Shown here: positions 9,037 to 16,965 of the stretch, piece after piece
Position numbering within the stretch: position 1 is the first letter of the stretch
Layout of the letters: each line of letters begins with the position of its first letter
DNA from: Pedobacter boryungensis
Lineage (GTDB): Bacteria > Bacteroidota > Bacteroidia > Sphingobacteriales > Sphingobacteriaceae
Assembly: GCF_013204825.1 (NCBI RefSeq)
Contig: NZ_JABMKV010000002.1
Span: forward strand, 992,001 to 1,056,000
Direction: 5' to 3'
Length of the DNA stretch: 64,000 bases
Notes under the pieces: model-generated
Told to the model about the DNA's origin: nothing
What the model saw: the letters and a program-made list of their open reading frames with translations, nothing else
Database searches by the model: none
Translations under genes and position numbers: made by a program

Positions 9037-11094
9037 TTACAACTTCAACACCAAACCCGTATAATAATTAATCCTTGCGGCGGCATTAAAATATCTATTA
9101 TTTGCTGCGTTTAAATCATTGCCTAAACTATAGCTTTGATTAAACAGATTGTTCACCCCAAAAGAAAGATCGAAAGCTACTTTACCAATTTTTAAATTCC
9201 TCATTCCAGCTTTTACATCAGCTAAGTGATACGGTTTTGCGAAAACTGTATTTGCATCATTCAATGGAATAGCAGCTGTATAATTGTGCTGTGCAAATAG
9301 ATAAAAACCTTTGTCGAAATTAAACAGCAAACTGCTGACGATTGTGTACGTAGGTACGCCAGATAATTTATTTCCAGAATAATCTTGCAAAGCATTTTTA
9401 AAATCATCAAACCTAAAATGACTGTAGGTATAACTGCTTCTTAATTGTAAACCATTTATGAAGCCTTTTGCTGTGGGTTCAATTAGCCATGTAGCTACCT
9501 GAAATTCTGTACCCAATTGCTTTGTTCCACCTGCATTTATAAAATATTCTACATCGTTTGTGTTTAGTCGCCTTACTATCGCATCTTTTAAATTGAAATA
9601 GAATACAGTTGCATCTATATCAATTCGTTTATTGGTAGTTTGGTAACGAAGGCCACTTTCATAATTCCAACCAGCTTCTGCTTGTAAATTGGTATTGATG
9701 ACATTATCTGAGGAACGAACTTCGGCCAGTGTAGGAGGTGAGTAACCTTTACTTGCGGATGCTCTTACTGTAAAGTTGCGATTAACTAAATAAGACGCAG
9801 CAAGTTTAGGCATCAACTGTTTTTTGAACGTTTTTTCTTTTTCAGCCAATGCCAAAGGGAAATAAGATTGGTAGTTGTATCCGTAAAAGTTTAAACTAGA
9901 ACCAACCTCTACCAATAAACGCTGTTGGATATCGAAATTTAAACGTAAAAACGTAAAGCTTTGGTTGGCTTTTAGATGATCTGATGCAAGCAAAGTAGAA
10001 GGCGAGCCATTGGTATTTCCAAAATTGTTAATGTTCGTTTTGGTGCTTGCTGTTTCTAAGCCACCTTGTAAGGTATAGTTTAGATTTTTATTTGTTTTAG
10101 CGTATTCGATAAACGTTCTTAAACCTATGGTACTTTCTGTTCTTTTCTCGTAATTGGTAATAAATGGATTTTTAAAATCTGTGTGCGCAGTATACAAAGC
10201 AATTACATGCTTCAAGTTACTGGTGAAACTATAACTATTCGATAGTCCGCCAAAAAATGTTTTGTTAAAGATGCCTGCTTGTTGTTGCACTGCACCCGGT
10301 AAAGTAGGCGTTGCTGGTCGTGCAGCTTTTGGGTTGGCTGCTAATTGTGCAACGGTTAATCCGCCTGGGGTTTGGTAATCTAAATCGCTATACAACAAGA
10401 AAGCTTTTAACTGACCTTTTGTCAAATAGTCCCACTGTTGTGAAGTCTGAATATATTTTCGTTTTAATGCACTATTTTCTCGGTATCCATCGCTTTGCTG
10501 ATAACCTTGAACAATGTTGAATTTGTAATTTTTAAATACCTGACTAAGATTTGCATTCTGATGAAACAGTCCGTAAGAACCAGCAGTTAAACCAACTTCA
10601 ACTTGGTTGTTGTTTGCCAATGGCGATGTAATTAAAACAGCGCCACCTGTATTTGCACCAAATATGCTTGCTTGCGGACCTTTATAAATTTCCATGGCAC
10701 TAATGGCGGTAGCATCTAGCGAGTTTAAGTAGCTATTGCCGCCTGCATCTGTAAAAGGAAAATCATCGATGTATATTTTGATATTCCTAATGCCAAATGG
10801 CGAACGCAACAAACTTCCACGAAGCGATAAACGGTAACTTCCGGGAGAACGTTCTTCCATGCGAACTCCGGGCGCTGTATTTATCAAACCAATTAGCGAA
10901 GAGGTAGATTGATTTTGAATTTGATTGCTATCTAAAATGCTAACTGTACCAACCGATCTGAGTAAGGGCTGCGGATTGTAATATCCTTTTACCGTTACCT
11001 CATTTAGCTTTTTAACGCTATCTGTTGGCTTAACTTGAGCAGCGACTGTAAAGGAAAATAGGGCAAGTAGAAGTGTAAGGGATAATTTTGACAT
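9037..11094 (-). CDS. TonB-dependent outer-membrane receptor
   Basis: 685 residues. Residues 1-19 are a signal peptide ending VAA-Q. A TonB-box-like stretch (LNEVTVKGY, 30-38) is followed by a plug domain (about 45-160) with GLINTAPGVRMEER, a LSLRG motif and AMEIYKGPQASIFGAN. The remainder is a 22-strand beta barrel with a terminal aromatic-rich strand. There is no N-terminal carboxypeptidase-like domain, so this is not a SusC type; it resembles receptors for siderophores, haem or vitamins. No substrate-specific partner gene or riboswitch is seen nearby. A 15-base palindrome abuts the start codon. Confidence 0.9.
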   Translation of the reverse strand: MSKLSLTLLLALFSFTVAAQVKPTDSVKKLNEVTVKGYYNPQPLLRSVGTVSILDSNQIQNQSTSSLIGLINTAPGVRMEERSPGSYRLSLRGSLLRSPFGIRNIKIYIDDFPFTDAGGNSYLNSLDATAISAMEIYKGPQASIFGANTGGAVLITSPLANNNQVEVGLTAGSYGLFHQNANLSQVFKNYKFNIVQGYQQSDGYRENSALKRKYIQTSQQWDYLTKGQLKAFLLYSDLDYQTPGGLTVAQLAANPKAARPATPTLPGAVQQQAGIFNKTFFGGLSNSYSFTSNLKHVIALYTAHTDFKNPFITNYEKRTESTIGLRTFIEYAKTNKNLNYTLQGGLETASTKTNINNFGNTNGSPSTLLASDHLKANQSFTFLRLNFDIQQRLLVEVGSSLNFYGYNYQSYFPLALAEKEKTFKKQLMPKLAASYLVNRNFTVRASASKGYSPPTLAEVRSSDNVINTNLQAEAGWNYESGLRYQTTNKRIDIDATVFYFNLKDAIVRRLNTNDVEYFINAGGTKQLGTEFQVATWLIEPTAKGFINGLQLRSSYTYSHFRFDDFKNALQDYSGNKLSGVPTYTIVSSLLFNFDKGFYLFAQHNYTAAIPLNDANTVFAKPYHLADVKAGMRNLKIGKVAFDLSFGVNNLFNQSYSLGNDLNAANNRYFNAAARINYYTGLVLKL

Positions 11095-11109
11095 AGCAGT
11101 TAAACTGCT
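11095..11109 (-). promoter_or_regulatory. Palindrome directly before the TonB receptor start codon
   Basis: Bases 11095-11109 read AGCAGTT-A-AACTGCT, a perfect 7-bp inverted repeat around one base, touching the receptor's ATG at 11092-11094. It could be an operator or a hairpin that hides the start codon. No matching copy was noticed elsewhere in the window. Confidence 0.35.
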
Positions 11110-11400
11110 GCAATTTAAAAATTAATTACGATTGCTGATGATTGGTGTTAGTGCTAACAATAAATAATTAAATGCAGTTTTTGGGTTCTATTCTTTTCTA
11201 CTATGCTTTTCCTCCATGTTCGTCATCCTGAGCTTGTCGAAGGATCTTTATTTGTAGGCCACATGCGTCATTCCCGTGAAAACGGGAATCTTAAAGCGAT
11301 AAAAAGAAATGATTAATGCATTAAGATGCCCAGTCAAGCTGAGCAAGACGATATGTTGCGCTATCGGCTGATGTCTTACCAGCAGAAATAGCTAATGCGA
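11110..11400. repeat. Intergenic repeats: CGTCATCCTGAGC element and a CATTCCCG hairpin
   Basis: This 306-base gap holds no gene. Bases 11221-11247 are the dispersed repeat CGTCATCCTGAGC...TCGAAGGATC, also present at 18136-18203 and, decayed, at 37405-37432. Bases 11268-11291 (CATTCCCGTGAAAACGGGAATC) form a separate compact hairpin (CCCGT/ACGGG). Bases 11330-11350 (CAGTCAAGCTGAGCAAGACG) look like a decayed mirror copy of the first element. All resemble REP-type repeats rather than regulatory sites. Confidence 0.6.
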
Positions 11401-12102
11401 TTAGTTAATTCGGTAGGCTACACCAAATCTGATTACTCGTGAATGGGCTTCCCATGGTCCACCACCAATCATGCCTTCCAAATAATTGCTTAAGCCATAA
11501 GAATAACCTGCATACACACAAAATTTCTGGTAGTTTGCTGTTAATTGAATGCGTGGTCTAAGATCTGTTTTTAAGTTTTTTCTATCTCCGTCTGTAGCAT
11601 ATACTGTTCCATCTGCTATTTTAGCTTCTCCTTTTTCTTGTGATTTTAAAATAAAGCCTATGTCCATTCCAGCGGTTAAGTCGAGCGTTGTTTTATATTT
11701 GCCAAAACGAAAACCGAAATTAGGGTGCAGGTTTAAAAATTGCGTAGTTAACTTACTTTCCCCGCTTGCTTTCACATATGAAGACCCTGTAGCATAGGTA
11801 GAAGCGAAATCAATGTCAATTTTACTGCTCATCGCTTCGTAGCCTAAGTCTAATCCGACTAAGAAATGATTAACGAAAATATGTTTAGCATTGGCTGATA
11901 AACCATATACAAAACCATTTTTTTCTCCGTAAGGATTGTTGGTGTAATTATTTTCACTACCTACAATTATAAAAGAAGTTTTGGCAGCAGAGCTTCCTCC
12001 AAAAGAAAATAAACCTGAGTTAAAGGCAACGGAAACTTCAGTTTGTGCAAATGCAACTGTTAAGAAAAATAAACTGAATGCGGTAAGTAAAATTTTTTTC
12101 AT
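11401..12102 (-). CDS. Outer-membrane beta-barrel protein
   Basis: 233 residues with a signal peptide (1-19, cleavage at AFA-Q) and alternating hydrophobic strands, ending in the strand HSRVIRFGVAYRIN with aromatic residues and no C-terminal Phe. The pattern is that of the small porin-like OmpA/OMP_b-brl barrels of Bacteroidota. Ligand or role is not evident. It stands alone downstream of the rifampin-resistance unit, separated by about 105 bases. Confidence 0.78.
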   Translation of the reverse strand: MKKILLTAFSLFFLTVAFAQTEVSVAFNSGLFSFGGSSAAKTSFIIVGSENNYTNNPYGEKNGFVYGLSANAKHIFVNHFLVGLDLGYEAMSSKIDIDFASTYATGSSYVKASGESKLTTQFLNLHPNFGFRFGKYKTTLDLTAGMDIGFILKSQEKGEAKIADGTVYATDGDRKNLKTDLRPRIQLTANYQKFCVYAGYSYGLSNYLEGMIGGGPWEAHSRVIRFGVAYRIN

Positions 12103-12208
12103 GATGAGTTATTTGGTTGGTTTCCAATGTATACGCATATAAGCTGTTAAACGCTACTAGGGACAAGAGATATTTCCAATCTTCAATGCATTGCACCCTT
12201 TTCTAAAG

Positions 12209-12397
12209 CTATTCTTGTTTTTCTTTAGGGTTTTTAAATAAGAAGTAAAGCGTCATTAAAAAAGTTAAAATATAGATTACCGCCATGGCAGGGCTTTCAA
12301 ATGTGAAACTTTTAAAATCGAATTGTTTATAAATTGTTACGCCTAAAACGACAGCAATGATGATTAATGGAAATGATAATCCTTTTTTGTTGTTCAT
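12209..12397 (-). CDS. Small two-helix membrane protein
   Basis: 62 residues with two membrane helices (about 9-24 and 37-55), a lysine-rich N-terminus and a charged C-terminal tail (KNPKEKQE). It begins 12 bases after the rifampin ADP-ribosyltransferase stop, so the two are probably co-transcribed. No family is recognised, and no link to resistance can be claimed from sequence. Confidence 0.6.
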   Translation of the reverse strand: MNNKKGLSFPLIIIAVVLGVTIYKQFDFKSFTFESPAMAVIYILTFLMTLYFLFKNPKEKQE

Positions 12398-12409
12398 AAG
12401 TGATAAGGT

Positions 12410-12847
12410 TTAATTGATAATTTTTGCATTTGAATCTGCTTTTAGATTTGCTATTCGCTCTCGCCATTGTTGAAGTTCTTCGGGTGTTAGCCTTACCCAA
12501 TCCGTTACTTCGCCCACAATTTTTAATGGTGCTGTACTGCGATAAGAACGTGTTGGATTACCTGGGAATTTTTTGTCGGTAACGTTTGGATCATTTTCAA
12601 AACTTCCTGTAGGCTCAACTAAGTAAACGCGATCTTCTCCATTGCCTTTGGCTAGGGCAGCAGCAAGTCCGGCACCATTAGGTAGGGCAGTAAAATAAAT
12701 ATGGTTCATAATCACTTCATCATAATAATTAGAGTTAAAACCAGCTGTAAGTAAATCTCCAGGTTTCAAATCTGCTTTTGTTCCATGATAAAAAGGGCCT
12801 ATGTCTAAAATCTCAGCATCTTCAATTCTCTTACTTTCGTCTTTCAT
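12410..12847 (-). CDS. arr: NAD(+)--rifampin ADP-ribosyltransferase
   Basis: 145 residues, the usual length for Arr enzymes, which inactivate rifampin by moving ADP-ribose from NAD+ onto its C23 hydroxyl. The H-Y-D triad typical of Arr is present: His in FYHGT (residue 21), Tyr in IYFTA (51) and Asp in FENDPN (86). The hallmark KKFPGNPTRSYRS segment (92-104) follows. The start is the ATG at 12845-12847; the open frame continues 29 codons upstream only as an overlap with the end of the glyoxalase-like gene. Chromosomal arr genes are common in environmental bacteria, so this may be native rather than acquired. Confidence 0.93.
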   Translation of the reverse strand: MKDESKRIEDAEILDIGPFYHGTKADLKPGDLLTAGFNSNYYDEVIMNHIYFTALPNGAGLAAALAKGNGEDRVYLVEPTGSFENDPNVTDKKFPGNPTRSYRSTAPLKIVGEVTDWVRLTPEELQQWRERIANLKADSNAKIIN

Positions 12848-12870
12848 TCTTAATATATTAGGTTGATCAA

Positions 12871-13323
12871 TTACTTTTTGCCAAGTTCTTCTGCTAAACC
12901 AACGAGTAGTCCTTCGGTGCCACGAATATAACACAGCTTATAGGTTTCTCCATATTTAACTATTTCACCTACCAGTTTTGCGCCTTTTTTGATCAACCTT
13001 GCTACCAGTTCCTCTAAGTCTTCCACGGTAAACATTACTCTTAAATAACCAAGAGAGTTTACAGGCGCAGTGCGATGATCTGAAATGGTGTGCGGACTTA
13101 GAAACCGTGAAAGTTCTAATCGACTGTGACCATCTGGTGTAATCATCATGGCAATTTCTACACTTTGATTGCCTAGCCCAGTCACACTACCTGCCCATTC
13201 TCCCTCTATCATAGCTCGGCCTTCAAGTTTTAAACCTATCTCTGTAAAAAAAGCAATCGCATCGTCTAATGACTCTACAACGATGCCCATGTTGTCCATT
13301 CGCAGTAATTTATTTTGTGCCAT
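12871..13323 (-). CDS. VOC-family (glyoxalase/bleomycin-resistance-like) protein
   Basis: 150 residues with the beta-alpha-beta-beta-beta VOC modules: LRMDNMGIVVESLDDAIAFF (6-25) begins module 1, and YLRVMFTVEDLEELVARLIK (about 93-112) begins module 2. The final strand CYIRGTEGLLVGLAEELG carries the position of the last metal ligand; the Glu of EGLLVGLAEEL is a candidate. The family includes glyoxalases, dioxygenases and antibiotic-binding proteins. It is the first gene of a unit with arr 23 bases downstream. Confidence 0.85.
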   Translation of the reverse strand: MAQNKLLRMDNMGIVVESLDDAIAFFTEIGLKLEGRAMIEGEWAGSVTGLGNQSVEIAMMITPDGHSRLELSRFLSPHTISDHRTAPVNSLGYLRVMFTVEDLEELVARLIKKGAKLVGEIVKYGETYKLCYIRGTEGLLVGLAEELGKK

Positions 13324-13411
13324 AGTCTTAATTAAATCTTTGCGTTAAGGTATAAAGTTTCCATCTAATATGCAGACTGTTTTTTTGTCAAACGACTAAC
13401 AAGCAGTTTCT

Positions 13412-13921
13412 TTAATTCGCTGGATATTTTTCGTAGGCCAATTTGTAAATCTCTGGCTCCGAAAGTCCTTGTTGTCTAAGCTGGCCGCAGTAAGTGGCAC
13501 GAAGTCCTGCTAAGTCATCAAAGGGATGGGATTCCAGAATGCTGTGATGTCTAGCGTTTTCCTTTTGTCTCCAACTATCATTAAGTTGACCCAATAATTC
13601 CTCCTGCTTTTGAAACATCATTCTTCTGGAATCTTTGTCCGCTATTCTATTTTTTAATTCATAGTCAGAAGCCATCGCAAAAGTCACATTAGCAAAAATC
13701 CAATAGAGTAAATCATCGATGTTGTTCGTTCCTTTCCTTTCGTATTCTTGCCCCCGCTCTGAGATAATGTAAAACATATAACCTAAATTGTCGACTTCAA
13801 TATAAGGATGGGCGTCCCATTTTTGATTTCCGAAACTAGGTAGAAGATTTAGTGGAACATGGATTTTTAAAGCCAATTCCGTTACTATTTCCTCTATGTC
13901 GTTAAGTGAATACGTCATCAA
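13412..13921 (-). CDS. Imm63-like immunity protein
   Basis: 169 residues whose middle part closely recalls the Imm63 family of polymorphic-toxin immunity proteins: DDLLYWIFANVTFAMASDYE (about 69-88), then DSRRMMFQKQEELLGQLN (about 97-114) and HPFDDLAGLR. The family name is from memory of these motifs and was not searched. Immunity genes normally lie directly after a toxin gene; here both neighbours (a VOC gene and a GNAT gene) are unrelated, so this is an orphan copy. It may protect against toxins of kin. Confidence 0.7.
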   Translation of the reverse strand: MMTYSLNDIEEIVTELALKIHVPLNLLPSFGNQKWDAHPYIEVDNLGYMFYIISERGQEYERKGTNNIDDLLYWIFANVTFAMASDYELKNRIADKDSRRMMFQKQEELLGQLNDSWRQKENARHHSILESHPFDDLAGLRATYCGQLRQQGLSEPEIYKLAYEKYPAN

Positions 13922-13953
13922 TAAGTTCTGTTTGTTATAAGTTGCCCAAAAAT

Positions 13954-14478
13954 TCAGTTTTGTAAGGTTAGTTTCATCGTGATGTCCGTTTGTTCTTCTG
14001 TTCCAAGTATAAATGTATGTTTGGCAAACTCAACGAAGCCATTTTTCTTGTAGAAACTGATAGCTCTGGGATTTTCTTCCCAAACCCCTAACCAAATATA
14101 ATTTATCCCTTTGCTACGGGCTACTTCAATTGCTTTATCATACAGCATTTGACCTACCTTCTTTCCATGAAATTCTTTTAACACATAAATCCTTTCAATT
14201 TCTATAGCATCATTATCTTTTAATTTTGTTTGAGATGGACCAGAATTAAGTTTTAAATAACCAATTATTCTTGTGTCAATTTTTGCCACATAAAACTCAG
14301 CATGCTCGTCACTCAGTTCAGCTGTAAGTTTATCGGTCGAAAAACTATTTTCCAAGTAGTTATTCATATTTTCTTCCGTATTACTTTCAGCATAGGTTTC
14401 GAAAAAAGTTTGCTTGCCAATTTGTTGTAATTGGTTAACGTCCTTAATCGTAATTTTTTCAATGCTAATGTTTTCCAT
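13954..14478 (-). CDS. GNAT-family N-acetyltransferase (PaiA-like)
   Basis: 174 residues with a complete GNAT fold. The acetyl-CoA pyrophosphate loop is seen in IERIYVLKEFHGKKVGQMLY (about 93-112, Q/R-x-x-G-x-G/A variant), and the second half in YIWLGVWEENPRAISFYKKN (about 126-145). The N-terminus (LQQIGKQTFFETYAESNT) and overall shape resemble PaiA/spermidine-type acetyltransferases, but the substrate cannot be fixed. It stands alone between an Imm63-like gene and an inverted repeat. Confidence 0.88.
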   Translation of the reverse strand: MENISIEKITIKDVNQLQQIGKQTFFETYAESNTEENMNNYLENSFSTDKLTAELSDEHAEFYVAKIDTRIIGYLKLNSGPSQTKLKDNDAIEIERIYVLKEFHGKKVGQMLYDKAIEVARSKGINYIWLGVWEENPRAISFYKKNGFVEFAKHTFILGTEEQTDITMKLTLQN

Positions 14479-14512
14479 TGTTTTTTGCTACGTAATTTAA
14501 GGTATTTACTGC

Positions 14513-14597
14513 GTCATTGCGAGGGACGAAGCAAACTTAAAGCATTATACAGGATATCCTACTATAGTTGTAATATTGCTTCGTTCCTCGTAATGAC
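14513..14597. repeat. REP-like inverted repeat pair (GTCATTGCGAGG...GAAGCAA)
   Basis: Arms at 14513-14534 and 14576-14597 are inverted copies agreeing at 20 of 22 bases and separated by 41 bases that include the palindrome AGGATATCCT. Further single copies occur at 53120-53144 and, decayed, at 1066-1096 and 1262-1287. The structure matches the paired REP sequences (BIMEs) moved by REP-associated tyrosine transposases; no such transposase is encoded in this window. Confidence 0.75.
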
Positions 14598-14599
14598 GA

Positions 14600-14674
14600 C
14601 TACTGGATTAGTTCCTTAAAGAATGTTTTCAATTTTACATATTGAAGTAACATGATGGTTTTTCTATCCTTTAC
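14600..14674 (-). pseudogene. Remnant of a nudK 3' end
   Basis: The minus strand encodes [14 protein letters not shown] followed by a different short tail (KTFFKELIQ) and a stop at 14600-14602. The complete nudK gene ends [18 protein letters not shown]. Bases 14633-14664 are identical to 15084-15115 over 32 positions. The fragment has no start and is only the last part of a gene. Together with intact nudK it brackets the DUF4406 gene, suggesting an insertion or a duplication followed by loss. Confidence 0.75.
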
Positions 14675-14698
14675 AAACTAGGCTTGCCCTACATAGGT

Positions 14699-15061
14699 TT
14701 ATTTTTCTAATAAGTTAGGGATTTCGTCTAAACTGTAATAAATTTTCAAACCCCGCTCTTGTGCAATTCTCACATCGTTGTCGGCTCCTTTTGATGCTCC
14801 TTCAAGTCGAAGAACTGCGTCACATTTTTCAAGAAGGCGATGTGCAACAGGATATTGTATTTCATCCCATGCACTGTCTCCAATTTCTTTTGAACCAGCT
14901 AAGTGCATTAAGGGTAAAGCTACCCATTCACCAATTATAGGGATATGTCCTTTACGAAATAATGGCAAGGCAACCGATTCAAGTTTATCTAAATTCTTTT
15001 TTATCAAAATTGGATCGTCGTTAGTGCCTCCTCTATAAGGCCCTGCTATAAGTATCATCAT
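14699..15061 (-). CDS. DUF4406 protein (nucleoside 2-deoxyribosyltransferase-like)
   Basis: 120 residues with the Rossmann-like fold of DUF4406, related to nucleoside 2-deoxyribosyltransferases. The N-terminal strand-loop MILIAGPYRGG, the WDEIQYPVAHRLLEKCDAVL helix-strand, and LEGASKGADNDVRIAQERGL (G-x-S-x-G-A-x-x-D...A) match that superfamily. The catalytic Glu position is not certain. It ends up four bases downstream of nudK on the same strand and lies between two copies of the nudK 3' end, so it may be a later arrival there. Confidence 0.82.
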   Translation of the reverse strand: MMILIAGPYRGGTNDDPILIKKNLDKLESVALPLFRKGHIPIIGEWVALPLMHLAGSKEIGDSAWDEIQYPVAHRLLEKCDAVLRLEGASKGADNDVRIAQERGLKIYYSLDEIPNLLEK

Positions 15062-15065
15062 AGTT

Positions 15066-15644
15066 TTAAAGTATGTTGTTCAGTTTTACATATTGAAGTA
15101 ACATGATGGTTTTTCCATCTTTAATTTCTCCAGTTTCTATCATTTGCATTGCTTGGGCAATATCAAGTTCTAATACTTCAATATTTTCTTCTTCATGCTC
15201 AAGGCCGCCACTGTCTGTTACTTTCATTTCCTTTGCGTATTCGGCCACAAAAAAATACAAAATCTCTGTTACCGAACCTGGAGACATATAGGCTTCAAAA
15301 ATTTTTCGTACTTCGGTAACTTTATAGCCTGTTTCCTCTTCGGTTTCTCTTCTAATACAATCTTCAGGGTTATCTTTATCTAACAAGCCTGCACAGGCTT
15401 CAATTAACATTCCAGATTCATTTCCATTCACAAAAGTTGGAAGTCTAAATTGTCTGGTTAGGATCACTGTTTTTTGTGCCTTGTTATACAGTAAAATGGT
15501 AGCTCCATTTCCCCTGTCGTAAGCTTCTCTGCTTTGAGTAAGTGTGGTGCCATCTTCTTTGGTGTACTCGTAGGTTATTTTTTTAAGCACATACCAATTG
15601 TCAGAAAGTACTTTAGTGTCTACTATTTTTACATTGTTTATCAT
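15066..15644 (-). CDS. nudK: GDP-mannose pyrophosphatase NudK (Nudix hydrolase)
   Basis: 192 residues, the length of NudK, which splits GDP-mannose into GMP and mannose 1-phosphate. The Nudix box is complete: G in AGLLD, then E and [11 protein letters not shown] (about 86-108), giving the REx2EExG metal-binding core. Typical family sequence also appears in [12 protein letters not shown] and [11 protein letters not shown] upstream and in the [14 protein letters not shown] segment downstream. The closest neighbour is the DUF4406 gene, which follows by four bases. A copy of its last 14 codons lies at 14600-14674. Confidence 0.9.
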   Translation of the reverse strand: MINNVKIVDTKVLSDNWYVLKKITYEYTKEDGTTLTQSREAYDRGNGATILLYNKAQKTVILTRQFRLPTFVNGNESGMLIEACAGLLDKDNPEDCIRRETEEETGYKVTEVRKIFEAYMSPGSVTEILYFFVAEYAKEMKVTDSGGLEHEEENIEVLELDIAQAMQMIETGEIKDGKTIMLLQYVKLNNIL

Positions 15645-15696
15645 GTGTTCATTGTTTATTTAATGTTCGCAAATGGTTAAGCCCTTTACAGTACTA

Positions 15697-16422
15697 TTAT
15701 AATTTCTTTCTTTTCCACGCAATTACCTTTATTCCTTCCGAATAATGTGCTGAGTCAGGTTTTCTTTCAGATAGATTAATTTCACCAATGGTATAGGTTA
15801 CTTGTAGTTCTTTTATATTTACGCTTTTTAGTTCCCACTCTTTGTGATGAATGTCATAACGATAAATTTCACTGTCTTTATCAAGATATAGGCAATATCT
15901 TTCAGTCAACCACATAGCGAGGTCTGTTTTGCTTTTCAAATTGTCTCCAACATTAAACTCTGTATAAAGTTTAAAATGTTTTTTAGAATTTTCTGATTTA
16001 TAAACTTTATCGTTTCTACTGATTTTTGATTTTTCATATGGAAGTCCTGAAATTGCTTTCGCTAAAAATGTAGAAATTATTTTCCCCGCTTCTATATTCA
16101 AGAAGTAAACACCTTTCTTGTTATTATTATCAATATAAGTCCTAATATTTATTTCATCGAAATCTGAAATCAAACTGACCGATGGAAAATATTTGGGTCT
16201 AATTTTTTCCATCGTAAAAGCAACCAATGAAATGTAGCATTTACCTTCAAAAGTGTCAATTGATAGATTTGAAGGGACACATTTTTTTAAAAGTTCAAAA
16301 GGAACTTCCCAATGTAAAAATAATGCCTTGTTCCACTCTTGATAGTAGGTCCAATTTCCTTTTGGCATGCCAAAAGGTCTGTGGAGTGTTTTATTTAATA
16401 TTTCTTCTATACTTTCATTCAT
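15697..16422 (-). CDS. DUF2071 (YqjF-like) protein
   Basis: 241 residues matching the DUF2071 family: the opening region PFGMPKGNWTYYQEWNKALF (17-36), the LHWEVPFELLKKCVPSNL segment, DEINIRTYI, GVYFLNIEAGKI, and LTERYCLY. The family has an acetoacetate-decarboxylase-like fold and is common next to stress or redox genes in soil bacteria, without a proven reaction. It is separate from nudK by 52 bases on the same strand. Confidence 0.85.
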   Translation of the reverse strand: MNESIEEILNKTLHRPFGMPKGNWTYYQEWNKALFLHWEVPFELLKKCVPSNLSIDTFEGKCYISLVAFTMEKIRPKYFPSVSLISDFDEINIRTYIDNNNKKGVYFLNIEAGKIISTFLAKAISGLPYEKSKISRNDKVYKSENSKKHFKLYTEFNVGDNLKSKTDLAMWLTERYCLYLDKDSEIYRYDIHHKEWELKSVNIKELQVTYTIGEINLSERKPDSAHYSEGIKVIAWKRKKL

Positions 16423-16533
16423 TGTGGCGGCTTATGATTAGACAAGTTTTTGGTTTTTGAGCTCTTTTATAGTGCTGAAGTTATGATAATATGAATTCAT
16501 TTTTGAAGTGAATTCGCTGACAAACACATATTA

Positions 16534-16799
16534 TTAACCATCAATTATTTTATAAGGGTTCACATAATCACTAAAGTTTTCGATAATCTCAGTTTGTTCT
16601 TCCTCATACCATTGTAGTCGGTAAACAATAGGTTTATTATCCCTTAAAACGTGAAGTGTAAGCCATCAGCATGTGCAAGAAAATTTGTTCCCTGATAAGT
16701 CCAAATCTCACCAATATCGTGAACAATTCCGTCGAAATCAATGAAGGTCTTTTTAACTTGGTAAACTTGCCCTATTTTAAGATGAAGTAAGTTGTTCAT
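16534..16799 (-). pseudogene. DUF3601-like gene broken by a frameshift
   Basis: From an ATG at 16797-16799 the minus strand encodes MNNLLHLKIGQVYQVKKTF, then FDGIVHDIGEIWTYQGTNFL, and stops at 16644-16646 after GLHFTF. The next frame continues directly with VLRDNKPIVYRLQWYEEEQT, then IIENFSDYVNPY, to a stop at 16534-16536. Joined, the two halves read like one DUF3601 protein of about 87 residues. One missing base in the stretch 16645-16653 would explain the break. A sequencing error is the alternative. Confidence 0.75.
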
Positions 16800-16965
16800 A
16801 AATTTTTGCTAAAAGAGAGTCGATTGGTAAACTTAGTCATTGTATTTTCTTTAAAAAATCATCTTTTAGGGTGCTAAGTCTATCATACTGATTAGTTTCT
16901 GTAGACTTAATGTGCTTAAATTGAGAGGTAAACTGTTTTCCCTTATGTTTATCGGTTTTTCTTCA

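Noticed and set aside
12848-12934. Longer N-terminus for Arr
   Set aside because: It overlaps the end of the VOC gene, is Arg/Trp-rich and unlike Arr proteins, whose triad numbering fits the ATG at 12847.
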